This document shows, piece by piece, positions 1 to 8,921 of a stretch of DNA of 64,000 nucleotides. The position numbers and the translations under genes were made by a program. This DNA comes from Candidatus Gastranaerophilales bacterium (GTDB lineage Bacteria; Cyanobacteriota; Vampirovibrionia; Gastranaerophilales; Gastranaerophilaceae): NCBI GenBank assembly GCA_944325065.1, contig CALUYS010000005.1:1-64000 (forward strand), written 5' to 3'. Positions within the stretch are counted from its first letter, which is position 1. Every line of letters begins with the position of its first letter. A model generated the notes under the pieces. It was not told the DNA's origin and made no database searches. It saw nothing but the letters and a program-made list of their open reading frames with translations.

Positions 1-174
1 TTTACAAGCGTTAACAAGTTAATATTTCGTTACAATATATCCTAAAATTCTTTTATTCTAATTTGTGATATAAAATTGTTACAAACCCATATACTAAAAG
101 ATCTAAATCACTTAAAACCCTAATTTTTATGTTTTTTATCTTTCAGGATAAAGTTGAGTTAGTATCAAGTTTTG

Positions 175-1002
175 TTATTTTTTTCTATATCTTTTTCCTT
201 CAAACTCATGGACATTTTCAACTGCAATAAAAGCATTTTCGTCAATTTCATGAACTAAGGATTTTAACTTGACAAGTTCCATACGAGAAATAACACAATA
301 AACAATACGTTTAGGTTTTCCCGTATAGCCACCTTCAGCGTCAATATAAGTTACACCCTTATCAAGCTCTTTTAAAAGAGCATCGCCTATAAGTTTTGAA
401 TAATCAGTAACAATAAACACCGATTTTGCCTCATTAAAACCATCAATAGCCATATCAATAACTCGATAAACAATTAAGTAAGTTAATATAGAATACATAG
501 CACGATCAAAACCATATAAAAAACCAGAAAGTGTATAAATAAATAAATTAATACACATAATTATTTCACCTACAGAATAACCCAATTTTTTTGTCAAACG
601 TATTGCAATAATCTCAGTACCATCTACTGCTGCTTGACTTTTTAATATTAATCCTACACCTAAACCCAAAATTACCCCGCCAAAAACAGTTGCCAAAATG
701 GCATCATTTGTTGCCACATGATGATGAAATAGAGATAATGACAACGACAACATACTTATCGCCCAAAAAGTATTTATTACAAAAGTCTTCCCAAAACGTT
801 GAAGTGCAAGAAATATGAAAGGTAAATTTAAACAAAATGTAAAAAGTCCTAAAGGATATTTGCTTACGGTACTTAACATCATTGAAATACCAACTATCCC
901 TCCATCAATAATCTTATTGGGAACTAAAAAACACTCTAAAGAAAAAGCTGCTAATGTTGCACCTATTGATATTACTAGTAAATTCTTTAAAAACTTTATC
1001 AT
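175..1002 (-). CDS. YitT family membrane protein (DUF161 plus DUF2179)
   Basis: The protein has about five hydrophobic segments in its first 180 residues, followed by a soluble C-terminal domain (about residues 200-275) of the DUF2179 type, including an IDAEGGYTG stretch and VYCVISRMEL. This is the usual YitT arrangement and length (about 275 residues). The family's function is not established. I place the start at ATG 1002 (MIKFLKN) because an in-frame TTG at 1020 has no ribosome site. A TATAAT lies only 6 nt upstream of the ATG, so the transcript may be nearly leaderless. The gene is divergent from trpS. Confidence 0.85.
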   Translation of the reverse strand: MIKFLKNLLVISIGATLAAFSLECFLVPNKIIDGGIVGISMMLSTVSKYPLGLFTFCLNLPFIFLALQRFGKTFVINTFWAISMLSLSLSLFHHHVATNDAILATVFGGVILGLGVGLILKSQAAVDGTEIIAIRLTKKLGYSVGEIIMCINLFIYTLSGFLYGFDRAMYSILTYLIVYRVIDMAIDGFNEAKSVFIVTDYSKLIGDALLKELDKGVTYIDAEGGYTGKPKRIVYCVISRMELVKLKSLVHEIDENAFIAVENVHEFEGKRYRKK

Positions 1003-1080
1003 AAAAAAATTATACACCAAGTTTTAATCTATTGTATAATGTTATTAGCGGATATTTATTTAAATTTAAGGTAACAAAAA

Positions 1081-2091
1081 ATGAAACAAACACTTATGTC
1101 AGGTATGAGACCCACAGGTAAATTACACCTAGGACATTACATTGGAGTTTTGTCAAACTGGGTTAATTTACAAAAAAACTATGATTGTTATTTTGGTGTT
1201 GCTGATTTACATGCTCTAACTACAAAATACGACAATACAAAAGATTTACAACAAAATATAATAGATGTTGTCTTGGACTGGATAAGTTGCGGTATAGACC
1301 CTAATGTTTCAACTATATATGTACAATCAAAAATCCCTCAAGTATGTCAACTACATCTACTTTTAAGCATGATTACACCTCAAAATTGGGTAGAACGTGA
1401 CCCAACCTTAAAAGATATGGCTAAAATATTGAGGAATAAATCAGAAAACACCTCATCCGTAAGCTATGGACTTATCGGATATCCTGTTTTAATGTCAACT
1501 GATATTTTAATTTTTAATGCTCAATATGTACCTGTTGGCATTGACCAAATAGCACATATTGAAATTACAAGAGATATTGCAAGACGTTTTAACAATATCT
1601 ATAATACTGACTTTTTTGTTGAACCTAAACCTCTTTTAACTCATGTCCCAATGCTTTTAGGCATCGACGGGCAAAAAATGGGCAAATCATTTCATAATGA
1701 TATCAAAATTTCTGATGATGAAAAAACAACAGAAGAAAAAATACTAAAAGCTATAACCGATCCAAATCGAATAAAAAAGACAGACTCTGGTAACATTGAA
1801 AACTGCCAAGTAGCATTTAAATATTACAAAGCTTTTGCAAAAGATAATCAAGAATTATTAACTCAGGTAAAAGCAGAATGTCACAATGCTGAAATTGGCT
1901 GTCGTGATTGTAAAAAAAGACTAGCTTGTCTCATTAACAAAAAATTTGAACCAATCCGTCAAAAAAGAAATGAATTGTCTTTAAATATCGATATGTTAAA
2001 ACAAATTATCGATGAAGGCAATAAAAAAGTTCAAATCAAAAACCAAATTGTATTAGACAAAGTAAATGAAATTATGCATATGTATAAATAA
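1081..2091 (+). CDS. trpS: tryptophanyl-tRNA synthetase
   Basis: This class I aminoacyl-tRNA synthetase charges tRNA-Trp in the cytoplasm. The HIGH-type motif is PTGKLHLGHY at residues 11-20 and the KMSKS-type loop is KMGKS at 199-203. The 336-residue length is normal for bacterial TrpS. The start is preceded by AAGG about 9 nt upstream. It is divergent from the yitT-like gene and convergent with the DUF486 gene, only 2 nt away at the 3' end. Confidence 0.97.
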   Translation: MKQTLMSGMRPTGKLHLGHYIGVLSNWVNLQKNYDCYFGVADLHALTTKYDNTKDLQQNIIDVVLDWISCGIDPNVSTIYVQSKIPQVCQLHLLLSMITPQNWVERDPTLKDMAKILRNKSENTSSVSYGLIGYPVLMSTDILIFNAQYVPVGIDQIAHIEITRDIARRFNNIYNTDFFVEPKPLLTHVPMLLGIDGQKMGKSFHNDIKISDDEKTTEEKILKAITDPNRIKKTDSGNIENCQVAFKYYKAFAKDNQELLTQVKAECHNAEIGCRDCKKRLACLINKKFEPIRQKRNELSLNIDMLKQIIDEGNKKVQIKNQIVLDKVNEIMHMYK

Positions 2092-2093
2092 AA

Positions 2094-2432
2094 CTATTTT
2101 TTAAATATAAAAAATACTGCAATAACAATTAATATAAAACCTAATAAATAATTCCATTTAAACTCTTCTTTTAAATATAAAATAGAAAAAACACTAAAAA
2201 CAAACAAGGTTATAACTTCCTGTATTGTTTTTAATTGTACAGCGTTAAAAAATTCATGCCCTAACCTATTAGCAGGCACTTGAAAACAATACTCTACAAA
2301 TGCTATTAGCCAACTTATTAAAATTACGATAAAAATAGGTGATGATTTATACTTTAAATGTCCATACCAAGCAAATGTCATAAATATATTTGAAATTGTT
2401 AATAGTACAATAGGAATTATCTGTTTAATCAT
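2094..2432 (-). CDS. DUF486 family small membrane protein
   Basis: A 112-residue protein with four hydrophobic helices. Its motifs WYGHLK near residue 23, the central FEYCFQVPANRLGH-like segment and FSILYLKEEFKWNYLLGF match the DUF486 family, a compact relative of drug/metabolite transporters. No substrate is known for the family. It is convergent with trpS. Confidence 0.85.
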   Translation of the reverse strand: MIKQIIPIVLLTISNIFMTFAWYGHLKYKSSPIFIVILISWLIAFVEYCFQVPANRLGHEFFNAVQLKTIQEVITLFVFSVFSILYLKEEFKWNYLLGFILIVIAVFFIFKK

Positions 2433-2679
2433 ATATTTAATTATATATTAAAAACAAATTTTTATTATATCTATTTATAGTTAAATATTTTAGCAAGTTT
2501 TATTGTATTACATATTGAAATATTATGTTTTGTATTTTTAATATTACTAATACTTAAAAAACTAAAACCTGTTCTAAATTTATTATATTATTGTCATAAA
2601 ATTTATTCACAAATATAAATTACCAAGTTAAAACTTATAATTACTATTTTAGACTCTTTGAAACTTCATCAGGGCAACA

Positions 2680-2705
2680 AAAAAGAGCCTCTGAAAAGGC
2701 TCTTG
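2680..2705 (-). terminator. Rho-independent terminator after a tRNA-like fragment
   Basis: A 7-bp hairpin AAGAGCC/GGCTCTT with an 8-nt loop is followed on the minus strand by a run of six T. It sits downstream of the tRNA-like 3' fragment at 2714, in the same arrangement as the terminator behind tRNA-Asp. It can also serve the higBA transcript. Confidence 0.7.
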
Positions 2706-2713
2706 ATTTAAAT

Positions 2714-2754
2714 GGCGACAATAACGCTTCTAGGTTCGAACTGTTAGTTCGAAT
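2714..2754 (-). other. tRNA 3'-end-like fragment or hairpin between terminator and higA
   Basis: On the minus strand this ends in CGCCA, with a GTTCGAAC box placed where a T-loop would be. The T-stem and acceptor do not pair, so it is not a functional tRNA. It contains a perfect hairpin, TTCGAAC-TGTTA-GTTCGAA (2736-2754). It could be a decayed tRNA or integration scar, or only a second hairpin. The rest of 2433-2786 shows nothing else. Confidence 0.3.
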
Positions 2755-2786
2755 TTATACAAATAATCTATCCCTCTATAGTAAAT

Positions 2787-3083
2787 TTAAGCAACTTGAA
2801 CAGTATATCCAAGTTCTTTAATGATTTTTAAGGCTGTTGATAATTGAGGTTGTTGTTCTCCGTTAAAAATAGCATAAAGATTACTTCTTGATATCCCAGT
2901 TTTTTTAGATATTCCTAAAATAGAATCTTTAGCTCTTACAGCATATTCTAAAGCTTTTACAAAAGCATTTAAGTCATTGTCTTGCAAAAACTCTTGAAAA
3001 CCGATATTAATCCATTCTTTAATATCGTCATCTGTTTTTAAATCATCTAATATGTATTTATTGAAAGATTTTGATCTAGTCAT
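2787..3083 (-). CDS. higA: HigA-type antitoxin (addiction-module antidote, XRE-like HTH)
   Basis: A 98-residue protein with an N-terminal FNKYILDDLKTDDDIKEWINIG segment and a C-terminal helix-turn-helix (ILGISKKTGISRSNLYAIFNG) ending in ALKIIKELGYTVQV, typical of the COG3636 antidotes. It should bind the HigB-like toxin and repress the shared promoter. I chose ATG 3083 because the family begins close to this MTRSKSF segment and GGAG lies just upstream. The gene overlaps the toxin by 8 bp, indicating translational coupling. Confidence 0.88.
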   Translation of the reverse strand: MTRSKSFNKYILDDLKTDDDIKEWINIGFQEFLQDNDLNAFVKALEYAVRAKDSILGISKKTGISRSNLYAIFNGEQQPQLSTALKIIKELGYTVQVA

Positions 3084-3402
3084 TTTTTGTTCTCCATTGT
3101 TCAAGAAGTTCGTTTGCTTTTTCGATATCTCTAGATTGTTTAGATTTATCACCACCATTTATTAACAAAATTATTTTATTATTTTCTTCTGTATAATAAA
3201 CTCTATAACCTTTTCCAAAGTTAAATCGTAATTCTGAAATATTATCATTTAATTTTTTGAAATCTCCAAAATTACCATCTTCGATTCTTAGTATTCTTTG
3301 ATTTATACGTTTTCTTGTAATACTGTCTAAAGAATTTAACCATTGAATTATCGGAGCTTTACCATTTGGTAAAATTAGATATTCAATCTCATAGTTATTC
3401 AT
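3076..3402 (-). CDS. higB: RelE/HigB-type toxin (phage Gp49-like)
   Basis: A 108-residue protein in which the core ISELRFNFGKGYRVYYTEENNKIILLINGGDKSKQSRDIEKANEL is the signature of the COG3657 Gp49-like RelE/HigB toxins. These are predicted ribosome-dependent mRNA interferases. The start MNNYEIEY at 3402 matches the family's N-terminus. Earlier in-frame starts at 3420 and 3438 would place the operator palindrome inside the coding sequence. The toxin precedes the antitoxin, the HigBA order. Confidence 0.88.
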   Translation of the reverse strand: MNNYEIEYLILPNGKAPIIQWLNSLDSITRKRINQRILRIEDGNFGDFKKLNDNISELRFNFGKGYRVYYTEENNKIILLINGGDKSKQSRDIEKANELLEQWRTKND

Positions 3403-3408
3403 AACTAT

Positions 3409-3438
3409 ATTGTACTGCATACAGTACAGTTTTGTCAA
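3409..3438 (-). promoter_or_regulatory. higBA promoter with operator palindrome in the spacer
   Basis: On the minus strand a consensus -35 TTGACA (3438-3433) is followed after 18 bp by -10 TACAAT (3414-3409). The spacer and -10 carry an inverted repeat TGTACTG-CATA-CAGTACA (3411-3428), a likely site for HigA autorepression. The predicted transcription start falls at or next to the toxin ATG (3402), so the mRNA may be leaderless. Confidence 0.7.
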
Positions 3439-3510
3439 CAGCGGTTAGTTTTGTAGTTATAAAAGAGTAAGTTTTGTACATAATATAATCGAACTAGGAG
3501 TGAGTATACT

Positions 3511-3535
3511 AAAAAAGACACCCGAAAGTGTCTTT
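3511..3535 (-). terminator. Terminator of tRNA-Asp
   Basis: An 8-bp hairpin AAAGACAC/GTGTCTTT with a 6-nt loop is followed on the minus strand by six T, four bases beyond the tRNA CCA. Confidence 0.85.
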
Positions 3536-3539
3536 AAAA

Positions 3540-3616
3540 TGGCGGGAACGACGAGGCTCGAACTCGCGACCTCTTGCGTGACAGGCAAGCGCTCTAACCA
3601 ACTGAGCTACGCTCCC
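3540..3616 (-). tRNA. tRNA-Asp (GTC)
   Basis: A 77-nt cloverleaf with acceptor GGGAGCG/CGTTCCC (one G-T pair), anticodon stem CTTGC/GCAAG and loop CTGTCAC, giving anticodon GTC. The T-arm has GAGTTCGAGCC. CCA is encoded, unlike in the Gln and Arg tRNAs of this window. Confidence 0.95.
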
Positions 3617-3633
3617 ATTTATTTGCCTTTTTT

Positions 3634-3662
3634 ATTATATAATAGTCATTTTTTTTTTGCAA
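3634..3662 (-). promoter_or_regulatory. tRNA-Asp promoter
   Basis: On the minus strand -35 TTGCAA (3662-3657), a 17-bp spacer and -10 TATAAT (3639-3634). The tRNA starts about 18 nt downstream of the -10. The same -35 hexamer and spacing occur before tRNA-Arg. Confidence 0.7.
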
Positions 3663-3696
3663 CTAATTTTTTAGCTTTTATTTTGTATTATTTATA

Positions 3697-5127
3697 CTAC
3701 ATTTCATATGCTATTATCTGACATAATTGAATTAATGTGTTTGAATAGAAAAATAACATAAATATTAAAAATGCACATAAATATAACAATACTTTTGGTG
3801 CAACAGATCTATTGCATATATTTTTTTGTGGCGGCTTTTTCATAAAAAAACTTTTTATTAGGTTTAATGAATAAAAGATACAACATAAATTTAATAAAAA
3901 CATTAAACCTAATAGTGTAATATACAAATAATTACCACGTACTAAACTTGAAAATAGATATAATTTTGAAATAAATCCACCTGATAAAGGAATACTTGCA
4001 AAACTTAGCAAACATATAGTTAAAGCATATGTATAATATGGTCTTATGTATATTATACCTTCATAATCAGTCAGATTATGCATATTTTTTGAACCGTTAA
4101 AAAATATTAAACCTGAAAATAAGCCAATATTTGTTATAATGTAAACTATTAAATAATATAATATACTTGAAATACCATATACATTTAATGTACTTAACAA
4201 CCCTGTCAACATAAAACCCATATTTACAAGAGAATTATATCCAAAAAATTCTTTTACGTTTTTTGATTTTATTACACGATAAATTCCATATGAAATTATG
4301 CATAAAGATAAAAGTGATAAAAATATGTCAAAAATATATGAATATGAAGTTTTCATAATTAGTGACATTTTTATTAATACATTTAAATAACATATTGGTA
4401 TAAAAATTGTTATAAAAGTACAATTTGAATAACTATTATTTTTATAAAAATTACCGTTTATAGTTAACATTTTACATATAACTGATATAGATATAATCAT
4501 ATTTATATAACTTATTGTTGAGCCAATATTATCTAAATTTTGATTTATATAGTTATAAATTTCGTTAAAATTAAAACTTGAAGTTATTAAATATAAATAC
4601 ATAACCCCAAATAAGAATATACCATCAAATAAAATATTTCTTATTATATAATTTAAAATAATTTCTTTTATTTCAATCCCTCGAACAAAACTTGAAATTA
4701 AACATAATGTTAACGTTAACATCTGCAAACCTATAAATAGCAATATAAAATTATTTGAACCTATAATTATTAAACCACTTAAAATGCCTAAAATAAGCAT
4801 ATTATAATATTCAAAAATTTTATTACGGATACGATTTATAAAATTTCTTGATAAAAAAGCAACCATGATACCTGATAAAAGTATGAGTATTTTAAAAAAC
4901 ATTGAAAAACTATTTGATATTATATTCCCATTAAAAGCATAATATGGGGGATCAACTTGATTTGAACTTATAAATAAAGAAGCTATTATAATTGAACTTA
5001 TTGAAAAATATTTTATAAATTTATGATGTTTTTTTCTTATAAATAGTGATAAGAACATATTTATAAAAATAATTAACATTAATAAAATTTCAGTTGAAAA
5101 TGCACTTATAACATCTTTAAAAAACAT
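3697..5127 (-). CDS. nuoN: Complex I-like membrane subunit N, divergent
   Basis: A 476-residue protein with about 14 hydrophobic segments, last gene of the nuo-like operon. The C-terminal motif LSFASIPLSGGFISKLYLF aligns well with NuoN and keeps the lysine equivalent to E. coli K395. By eye-made alignment other channel residues are changed: the TM5 Glu (E133) is Gln in IGLQMLTLTL, the PFHxWxPDxYxGxP signature is lost, and the K247 position is Asn, while K217 is kept. It probably cannot work as a normal antiporter-like channel. The frame is intact over its whole length. Six bases separate it from nuoM. Confidence 0.8.
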   Translation of the reverse strand: MFFKDVISAFSTEILLMLIIFINMFLSLFIRKKHHKFIKYFSISSIIIASLFISSNQVDPPYYAFNGNIISNSFSMFFKILILLSGIMVAFLSRNFINRIRNKIFEYYNMLILGILSGLIIIGSNNFILLFIGLQMLTLTLCLISSFVRGIEIKEIILNYIIRNILFDGIFLFGVMYLYLITSSFNFNEIYNYINQNLDNIGSTISYINMIISISVICKMLTINGNFYKNNSYSNCTFITIFIPICYLNVLIKMSLIMKTSYSYIFDIFLSLLSLCIISYGIYRVIKSKNVKEFFGYNSLVNMGFMLTGLLSTLNVYGISSILYYLIVYIITNIGLFSGLIFFNGSKNMHNLTDYEGIIYIRPYYTYALTICLLSFASIPLSGGFISKLYLFSSLVRGNYLYITLLGLMFLLNLCCIFYSLNLIKSFFMKKPPQKNICNRSVAPKVLLYLCAFLIFMLFFYSNTLIQLCQIIAYEM

Positions 5128-5133
5128 ATTTTA

Positions 5134-6672
5134 TTATACTCCGAATAAATCACTAACTATAATTGTGAATGTTTCTACAGTTTTTACTATAGAGCTTCCT
5201 GTAAATACACCAAAAAACAATATTGTTATAAATATCAATAAAAGTATGCTAAATTCATTTATAGATATATCATTAATTTTTTTATATTTGTCATTATAAT
5301 TAACAAGAAAAATTTTATTTAAAAAACGTAACGTTGAGATATAATTTAAAAATACATATAAAAGTATAATAATCATAGACAAAACCGCAAACCAATTTGT
5401 GCCAATATCCATATTTATTACACCTATCATAATCATAAATAAGCCTGCAAACGATATTAAAAAAGGTATATTCATTTGGGCAAAACTTATTATTGCAGCA
5501 AAATTAAAAAGCCTTGGCATACTTATTGCAAGCCCGCCTAAATCTTTTAATTCAAGTTGATTATTTGTTTTTCTTGCAATTGCAGCTATTACTGTCATCA
5601 AACCAGTTATAATTATAGCATTTGATATAGTATATATTATACTTCCTTTTATTGAAAATTCATTCAATGCACACATTGATATCAATATAAGACTTACATT
5701 TGACAATGAAAATAAAGTAACAACAGATTTTATATTTGTGTCAATATATGCTTTTGTCGTTGAAATAATTAAATTTATTAAACTCAATATAATAATATAC
5801 ATTGAAGAAAGTCTAAATATTTCTGGGAAAATAAGTAAATTAAATCTATATAATCCATATATTCCTATTATTTGCTCAAAGGTCAACATTAAGGTACTTA
5901 TTGGCATAGGGATATTTTTTATATTATCAATAAATAATTTATGGAAAGGAAAAATACCCAAACGCAATAAAAAACCAACTAAAAAGCATATAAAAACGAA
6001 CGTTTGAAAAGCTTTTGTATAAATAAGTTCATTTATATTCAAATTCTGTAAATTAGCGGTTAAATTATTAGTAACTTTAAAGTTATAATAAACAAGGAGC
6101 AACACTGCCAAACAAATAAGTGAAACACTAAAAAATGATGTTACGAAAAATTTAATTTTACTCTTTGTATTTTCAAATGTTGAACTCCATAATGTATTTA
6201 AAAAATATAAAGGAACAATTTGTAATTCGCAAAAACAAACAAAAAGAATTGCATCTTTTGCACAAAGCAAACCTAATATTGCTGAAAGTGTAATTAAAAT
6301 CAGAGAATAATATAACTTTTGCCTACTTGTAATAAAGTACTTACTGAAGCATAAAACAATAAATGTTATAAAACAGGTTAAATTGACAAATAATATTGAA
6401 AATCCATCCAAAGAAAATGTAAACGTAGCTCCCATACAAGATAGCCACTGCGAAGTACCAAATTTAAATGTTTCTTCATATGATACTCCATACAATTCAG
6501 GGTTAAAATAGGCAATTAAACATATTGCATATAAAAGATTTATAAATGATACACCTTTTGCAAACCTTCTTATTACCTTTGAATCTTTTGGGAAAAAAGG
6601 TAATAAAATTATTATACAACCGATTATCGGAATTAATATAAGTGCTTTTATTGACAAAAATTTTTCAATCAT
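5134..6672 (-). CDS. nuoM: Complex I-like membrane subunit M
   Basis: A 512-residue antiporter-like subunit and the best conserved of the set. The TM5 glutamate survives in FCELQIVPLYFL. By manual alignment, K234 is Arg (LLRLGIFPFH), the second central lysine (K265) lies in a FEQIIGIYG segment and is lost, and the C-terminal channel glutamate (E407) is Leu in SFAGLFMIMIG. It overlaps nuoL by 8 bp. No peripheral-arm gene is adjacent. Confidence 0.87.
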   Translation of the reverse strand: MIEKFLSIKALILIPIIGCIIILLPFFPKDSKVIRRFAKGVSFINLLYAICLIAYFNPELYGVSYEETFKFGTSQWLSCMGATFTFSLDGFSILFVNLTCFITFIVLCFSKYFITSRQKLYYSLILITLSAILGLLCAKDAILFVCFCELQIVPLYFLNTLWSSTFENTKSKIKFFVTSFFSVSLICLAVLLLVYYNFKVTNNLTANLQNLNINELIYTKAFQTFVFICFLVGFLLRLGIFPFHKLFIDNIKNIPMPISTLMLTFEQIIGIYGLYRFNLLIFPEIFRLSSMYIIILSLINLIISTTKAYIDTNIKSVVTLFSLSNVSLILISMCALNEFSIKGSIIYTISNAIIITGLMTVIAAIARKTNNQLELKDLGGLAISMPRLFNFAAIISFAQMNIPFLISFAGLFMIMIGVINMDIGTNWFAVLSMIIILLYVFLNYISTLRFLNKIFLVNYNDKYKKINDISINEFSILLLIFITILFFGVFTGSSIVKTVETFTIIVSDLFGV

Positions 6673-8392
6673 ATTGTTTTATCTTCTCTTTTACTATTTT
6701 TTTTTTAAATATACAAAATGATTTTATATTTATTATTTTACATAAAACTTTATATATTCTTTTAAAAATAAAGAAAAAATCATTCGCATATAAATTGTTT
6801 ATTGCAATATTTTGTATTAATTTGGGTTTTAAGTTTATTAAAGAATTTTGTTGTGATAATTTATATGTTATTATAATTGCAAAAACATTAAAAACTATAT
6901 AAATTTTAGAAATTAGATTAAATTTTATACTACAAAGTTCAAATGTAAAATATTTTTCAAAGTAACTTAAAAATATTAATGATATTGTCAAAACAACAAT
7001 AGGTAATTTTATCCATTTACTTTTATTATCAAATGTTTTATCTTTATTATAAAGAATAAAAAACAACCTAAAAGAGGCAAAAGTAACCAAAAATGAAACA
7101 AGATTAAGTATTATCAATAATAATATGTTTTTATCGTTTAACAAATTATAAGAAATTGATTTTAATGAGAAAAATCCTCCAAAAAATAAGTTTGATAACG
7201 ACATTATTCCAATTAAAAAACATAAAAGTGGAATTTTTGAATTTAATTTTATATATTTTAAATTATCTGAATAATTAAAATTGTATAATACCAGTCCTGA
7301 TATCAAGAATAAAAGTGTAAAAGTAATAACATCAGAAATTGTTATATATAAGGCTTGGTTAAAGTATCCAAGATTTAAAATTACAAAAACAATTGCAAAT
7401 TTTGATAATGCAAGATAAATAAGAACTTTATTCAATCTAATTTGGTATATTGCACATATTGCAAAAATTATGCTTGATAATATTATAAAATAATTAAGGT
7501 AATTAAAAATGTTTTCATTAAATGAAAATATTGGCAATATTCTTATAAATAAAAATATTGGAAGTGATAAAATTACAATTGGTATATAAATTGAGCTAAA
7601 GCAAGAGATACTTTTATTTAAACTTAAAGGTCCTAAATGAAAAGGGATAATGCCTAAGCGTATTATTATTGAAACTAAAAATAATGATATAAGGGAAATA
7701 TAGAAACTATTGGATACAAAAGAGTTTATGTTCAATGATATCATTGGTAAATTTATAAATAATAAAGATGACACATCTGTTTCTTGAGAATAATTTAATA
7801 TAAAATAAATAAACGAAACAATAGAAGAAAAAAGACAAATATCTGATAATCCATTTAATAAGAAAATATTTTTTGTTTTGTTTGATACATCAATTGTATT
7901 ATATGAAAAATTATTAAAAAGATAGCATATCGCATTAATTAGTATTAGAAATATGCAACTTTGAATTAGATTGTTACTTAACAAAAATGATACAATCGAA
8001 AAATTAAATAAATTTAGTATTATAAAAAACATATGAAAACTTGTATTTTTTATTAAATAGTGGTAGGAATAAGTTTGAACTATAAGATTTATAAAGAAAA
8101 ATAAAGATAGGAAAAGGCAGGATAATTTATCGATTAAAATCCCAAATGATATTGAAAAATCATTAAAAGGTAACCACATCAAATTCATTTCAAACGTTTT
8201 TAAAGGGTCTGAAATAAAGTAATAAAAACACCCTAAAGAAAAAATAAAACCTACAAGAGAGCTTAAAAATGTAATAAAATACGTAAGTTTTTTGGAGTGA
8301 GAAAAATCTGCAAAATTATTGAAAAAGATAATAAATGATATCCAAATTGGCAAAAATATTATTACTATTATATTATTTATAAAGAACTCCAT
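6665..8392 (-). CDS. nuoL: Complex I-like membrane subunit L, divergent
   Basis: A 575-residue protein with about 14 or more hydrophobic helices and a C-terminal lateral-helix-like tail (NNLYANDFFFIFKRIYKVL), as in NuoL. GGFFSLKSI matches the NuoL GFFSKDEI region. By manual alignment the TM5 glutamate (E144) is Ile in FLILINAICYLF, K229 is Arg (IIRLGIIPFH), and the following histidine-bearing helix is not recognisable. The start codon overlaps the nuoK stop as TAATG. Confidence 0.82.
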   Translation of the reverse strand: MEFFINNIIVIIFLPIWISFIIFFNNFADFSHSKKLTYFITFLSSLVGFIFSLGCFYYFISDPLKTFEMNLMWLPFNDFSISFGILIDKLSCLFLSLFFFINLIVQTYSYHYLIKNTSFHMFFIILNLFNFSIVSFLLSNNLIQSCIFLILINAICYLFNNFSYNTIDVSNKTKNIFLLNGLSDICLFSSIVSFIYFILNYSQETDVSSLLFINLPMISLNINSFVSNSFYISLISLFLVSIIIRLGIIPFHLGPLSLNKSISCFSSIYIPIVILSLPIFLFIRILPIFSFNENIFNYLNYFIILSSIIFAICAIYQIRLNKVLIYLALSKFAIVFVILNLGYFNQALYITISDVITFTLLFLISGLVLYNFNYSDNLKYIKLNSKIPLLCFLIGIMSLSNLFFGGFFSLKSISYNLLNDKNILLLIILNLVSFLVTFASFRLFFILYNKDKTFDNKSKWIKLPIVVLTISLIFLSYFEKYFTFELCSIKFNLISKIYIVFNVFAIIITYKLSQQNSLINLKPKLIQNIAINNLYANDFFFIFKRIYKVLCKIINIKSFCIFKKKIVKEKIKQYD

Positions 8393-8715
8393 TATTGATT
8401 TTTCTCCTCGTTGTTAATATCAAGGTTATGTTTTTTTTTATATATCCATAATATAATTGATAAAGCAAGTATAACATTTAAAATAAGAAGAAGTAATATT
8501 ATAATTGCAAAAACCATTCCATCTAAATTTATACCGTCAACATAATTTGCAAAGACTATATAATTTACACTTAATATATTTATAAAAATTATTGAAGATA
8601 TAAGTTTATTAATTATATTTTTATTTAAAAATATACCTGATATAGCAATAAAAAGCAGAATAAAAAATAAAATAATATAATGATATAAAGTTATGTTGAA
8701 TAAATTATTAATCAT
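8392..8715 (-). CDS. nuoK: Complex I-like membrane subunit K lacking both glutamates
   Basis: A 107-residue protein with three helices and a basic end (WIYKKKHNLDI) that aligns with E. coli NuoK LHRRRQNLNI. In the ungapped alignment the two conserved membrane carboxylates are missing: E36 becomes Ile (LISSIIFINIL) and E72 becomes Asn (LILNVILALSII). In known complex I these residues are important for proton transfer. A ribosome site AAAGGA lies about 5 nt before the ATG. Confidence 0.82.
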   Translation of the reverse strand: MINNLFNITLYHYIILFFILLFIAISGIFLNKNIINKLISSIIFINILSVNYIVFANYVDGINLDGMVFAIIILLLLILNVILALSIILWIYKKKHNLDINNEEKNQ

Positions 8716-8921
8716 AATGTCCTTTCAGATAATTATTTTGTCTTTCACACCAATACAACGTTTTTTTTACATATTTCCTCGATTTTGGCGTTGAAGTCGA
8801 ATTGATGACTTACGCTTTTTTAAAACTCCCGTGAAGTTTTCTTCGAAAACTCTTACGTCGCTCATTCATAGGTTCCGTTTGTATTTCGCTGCCGCCTTTG
8901 CATCAGATGAAATTATAAACT
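8716..8921. other. 206-bp non-coding, comparatively GC-rich island inside the nuo operon
   Basis: The only sizeable gap in an otherwise tightly packed operon. Base composition is visibly richer in G and C than its neighbours. It includes a hairpin AGTTTTC-TTC-GAAAACT near 8834-8850 and the string TTTGTATTTCGCT near 8879, which is one mismatch from a string in the island at 23829-23982. No open frame with a ribosome site is visible. It may be a small inserted repeat or a processing element. Confidence 0.45.

Noticed and set aside
3500-3721. Plus-strand frame of 73 codons
   Set aside because: It runs straight through the tRNA-Asp gene on the other strand; composition comes from the tRNA.
5134-8392. 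Mrp-type antiporter instead of complex I
   Set aside because: Gene order with NuoH- and NuoA-like proteins and the NuoL lateral-helix tail fit complex I better.
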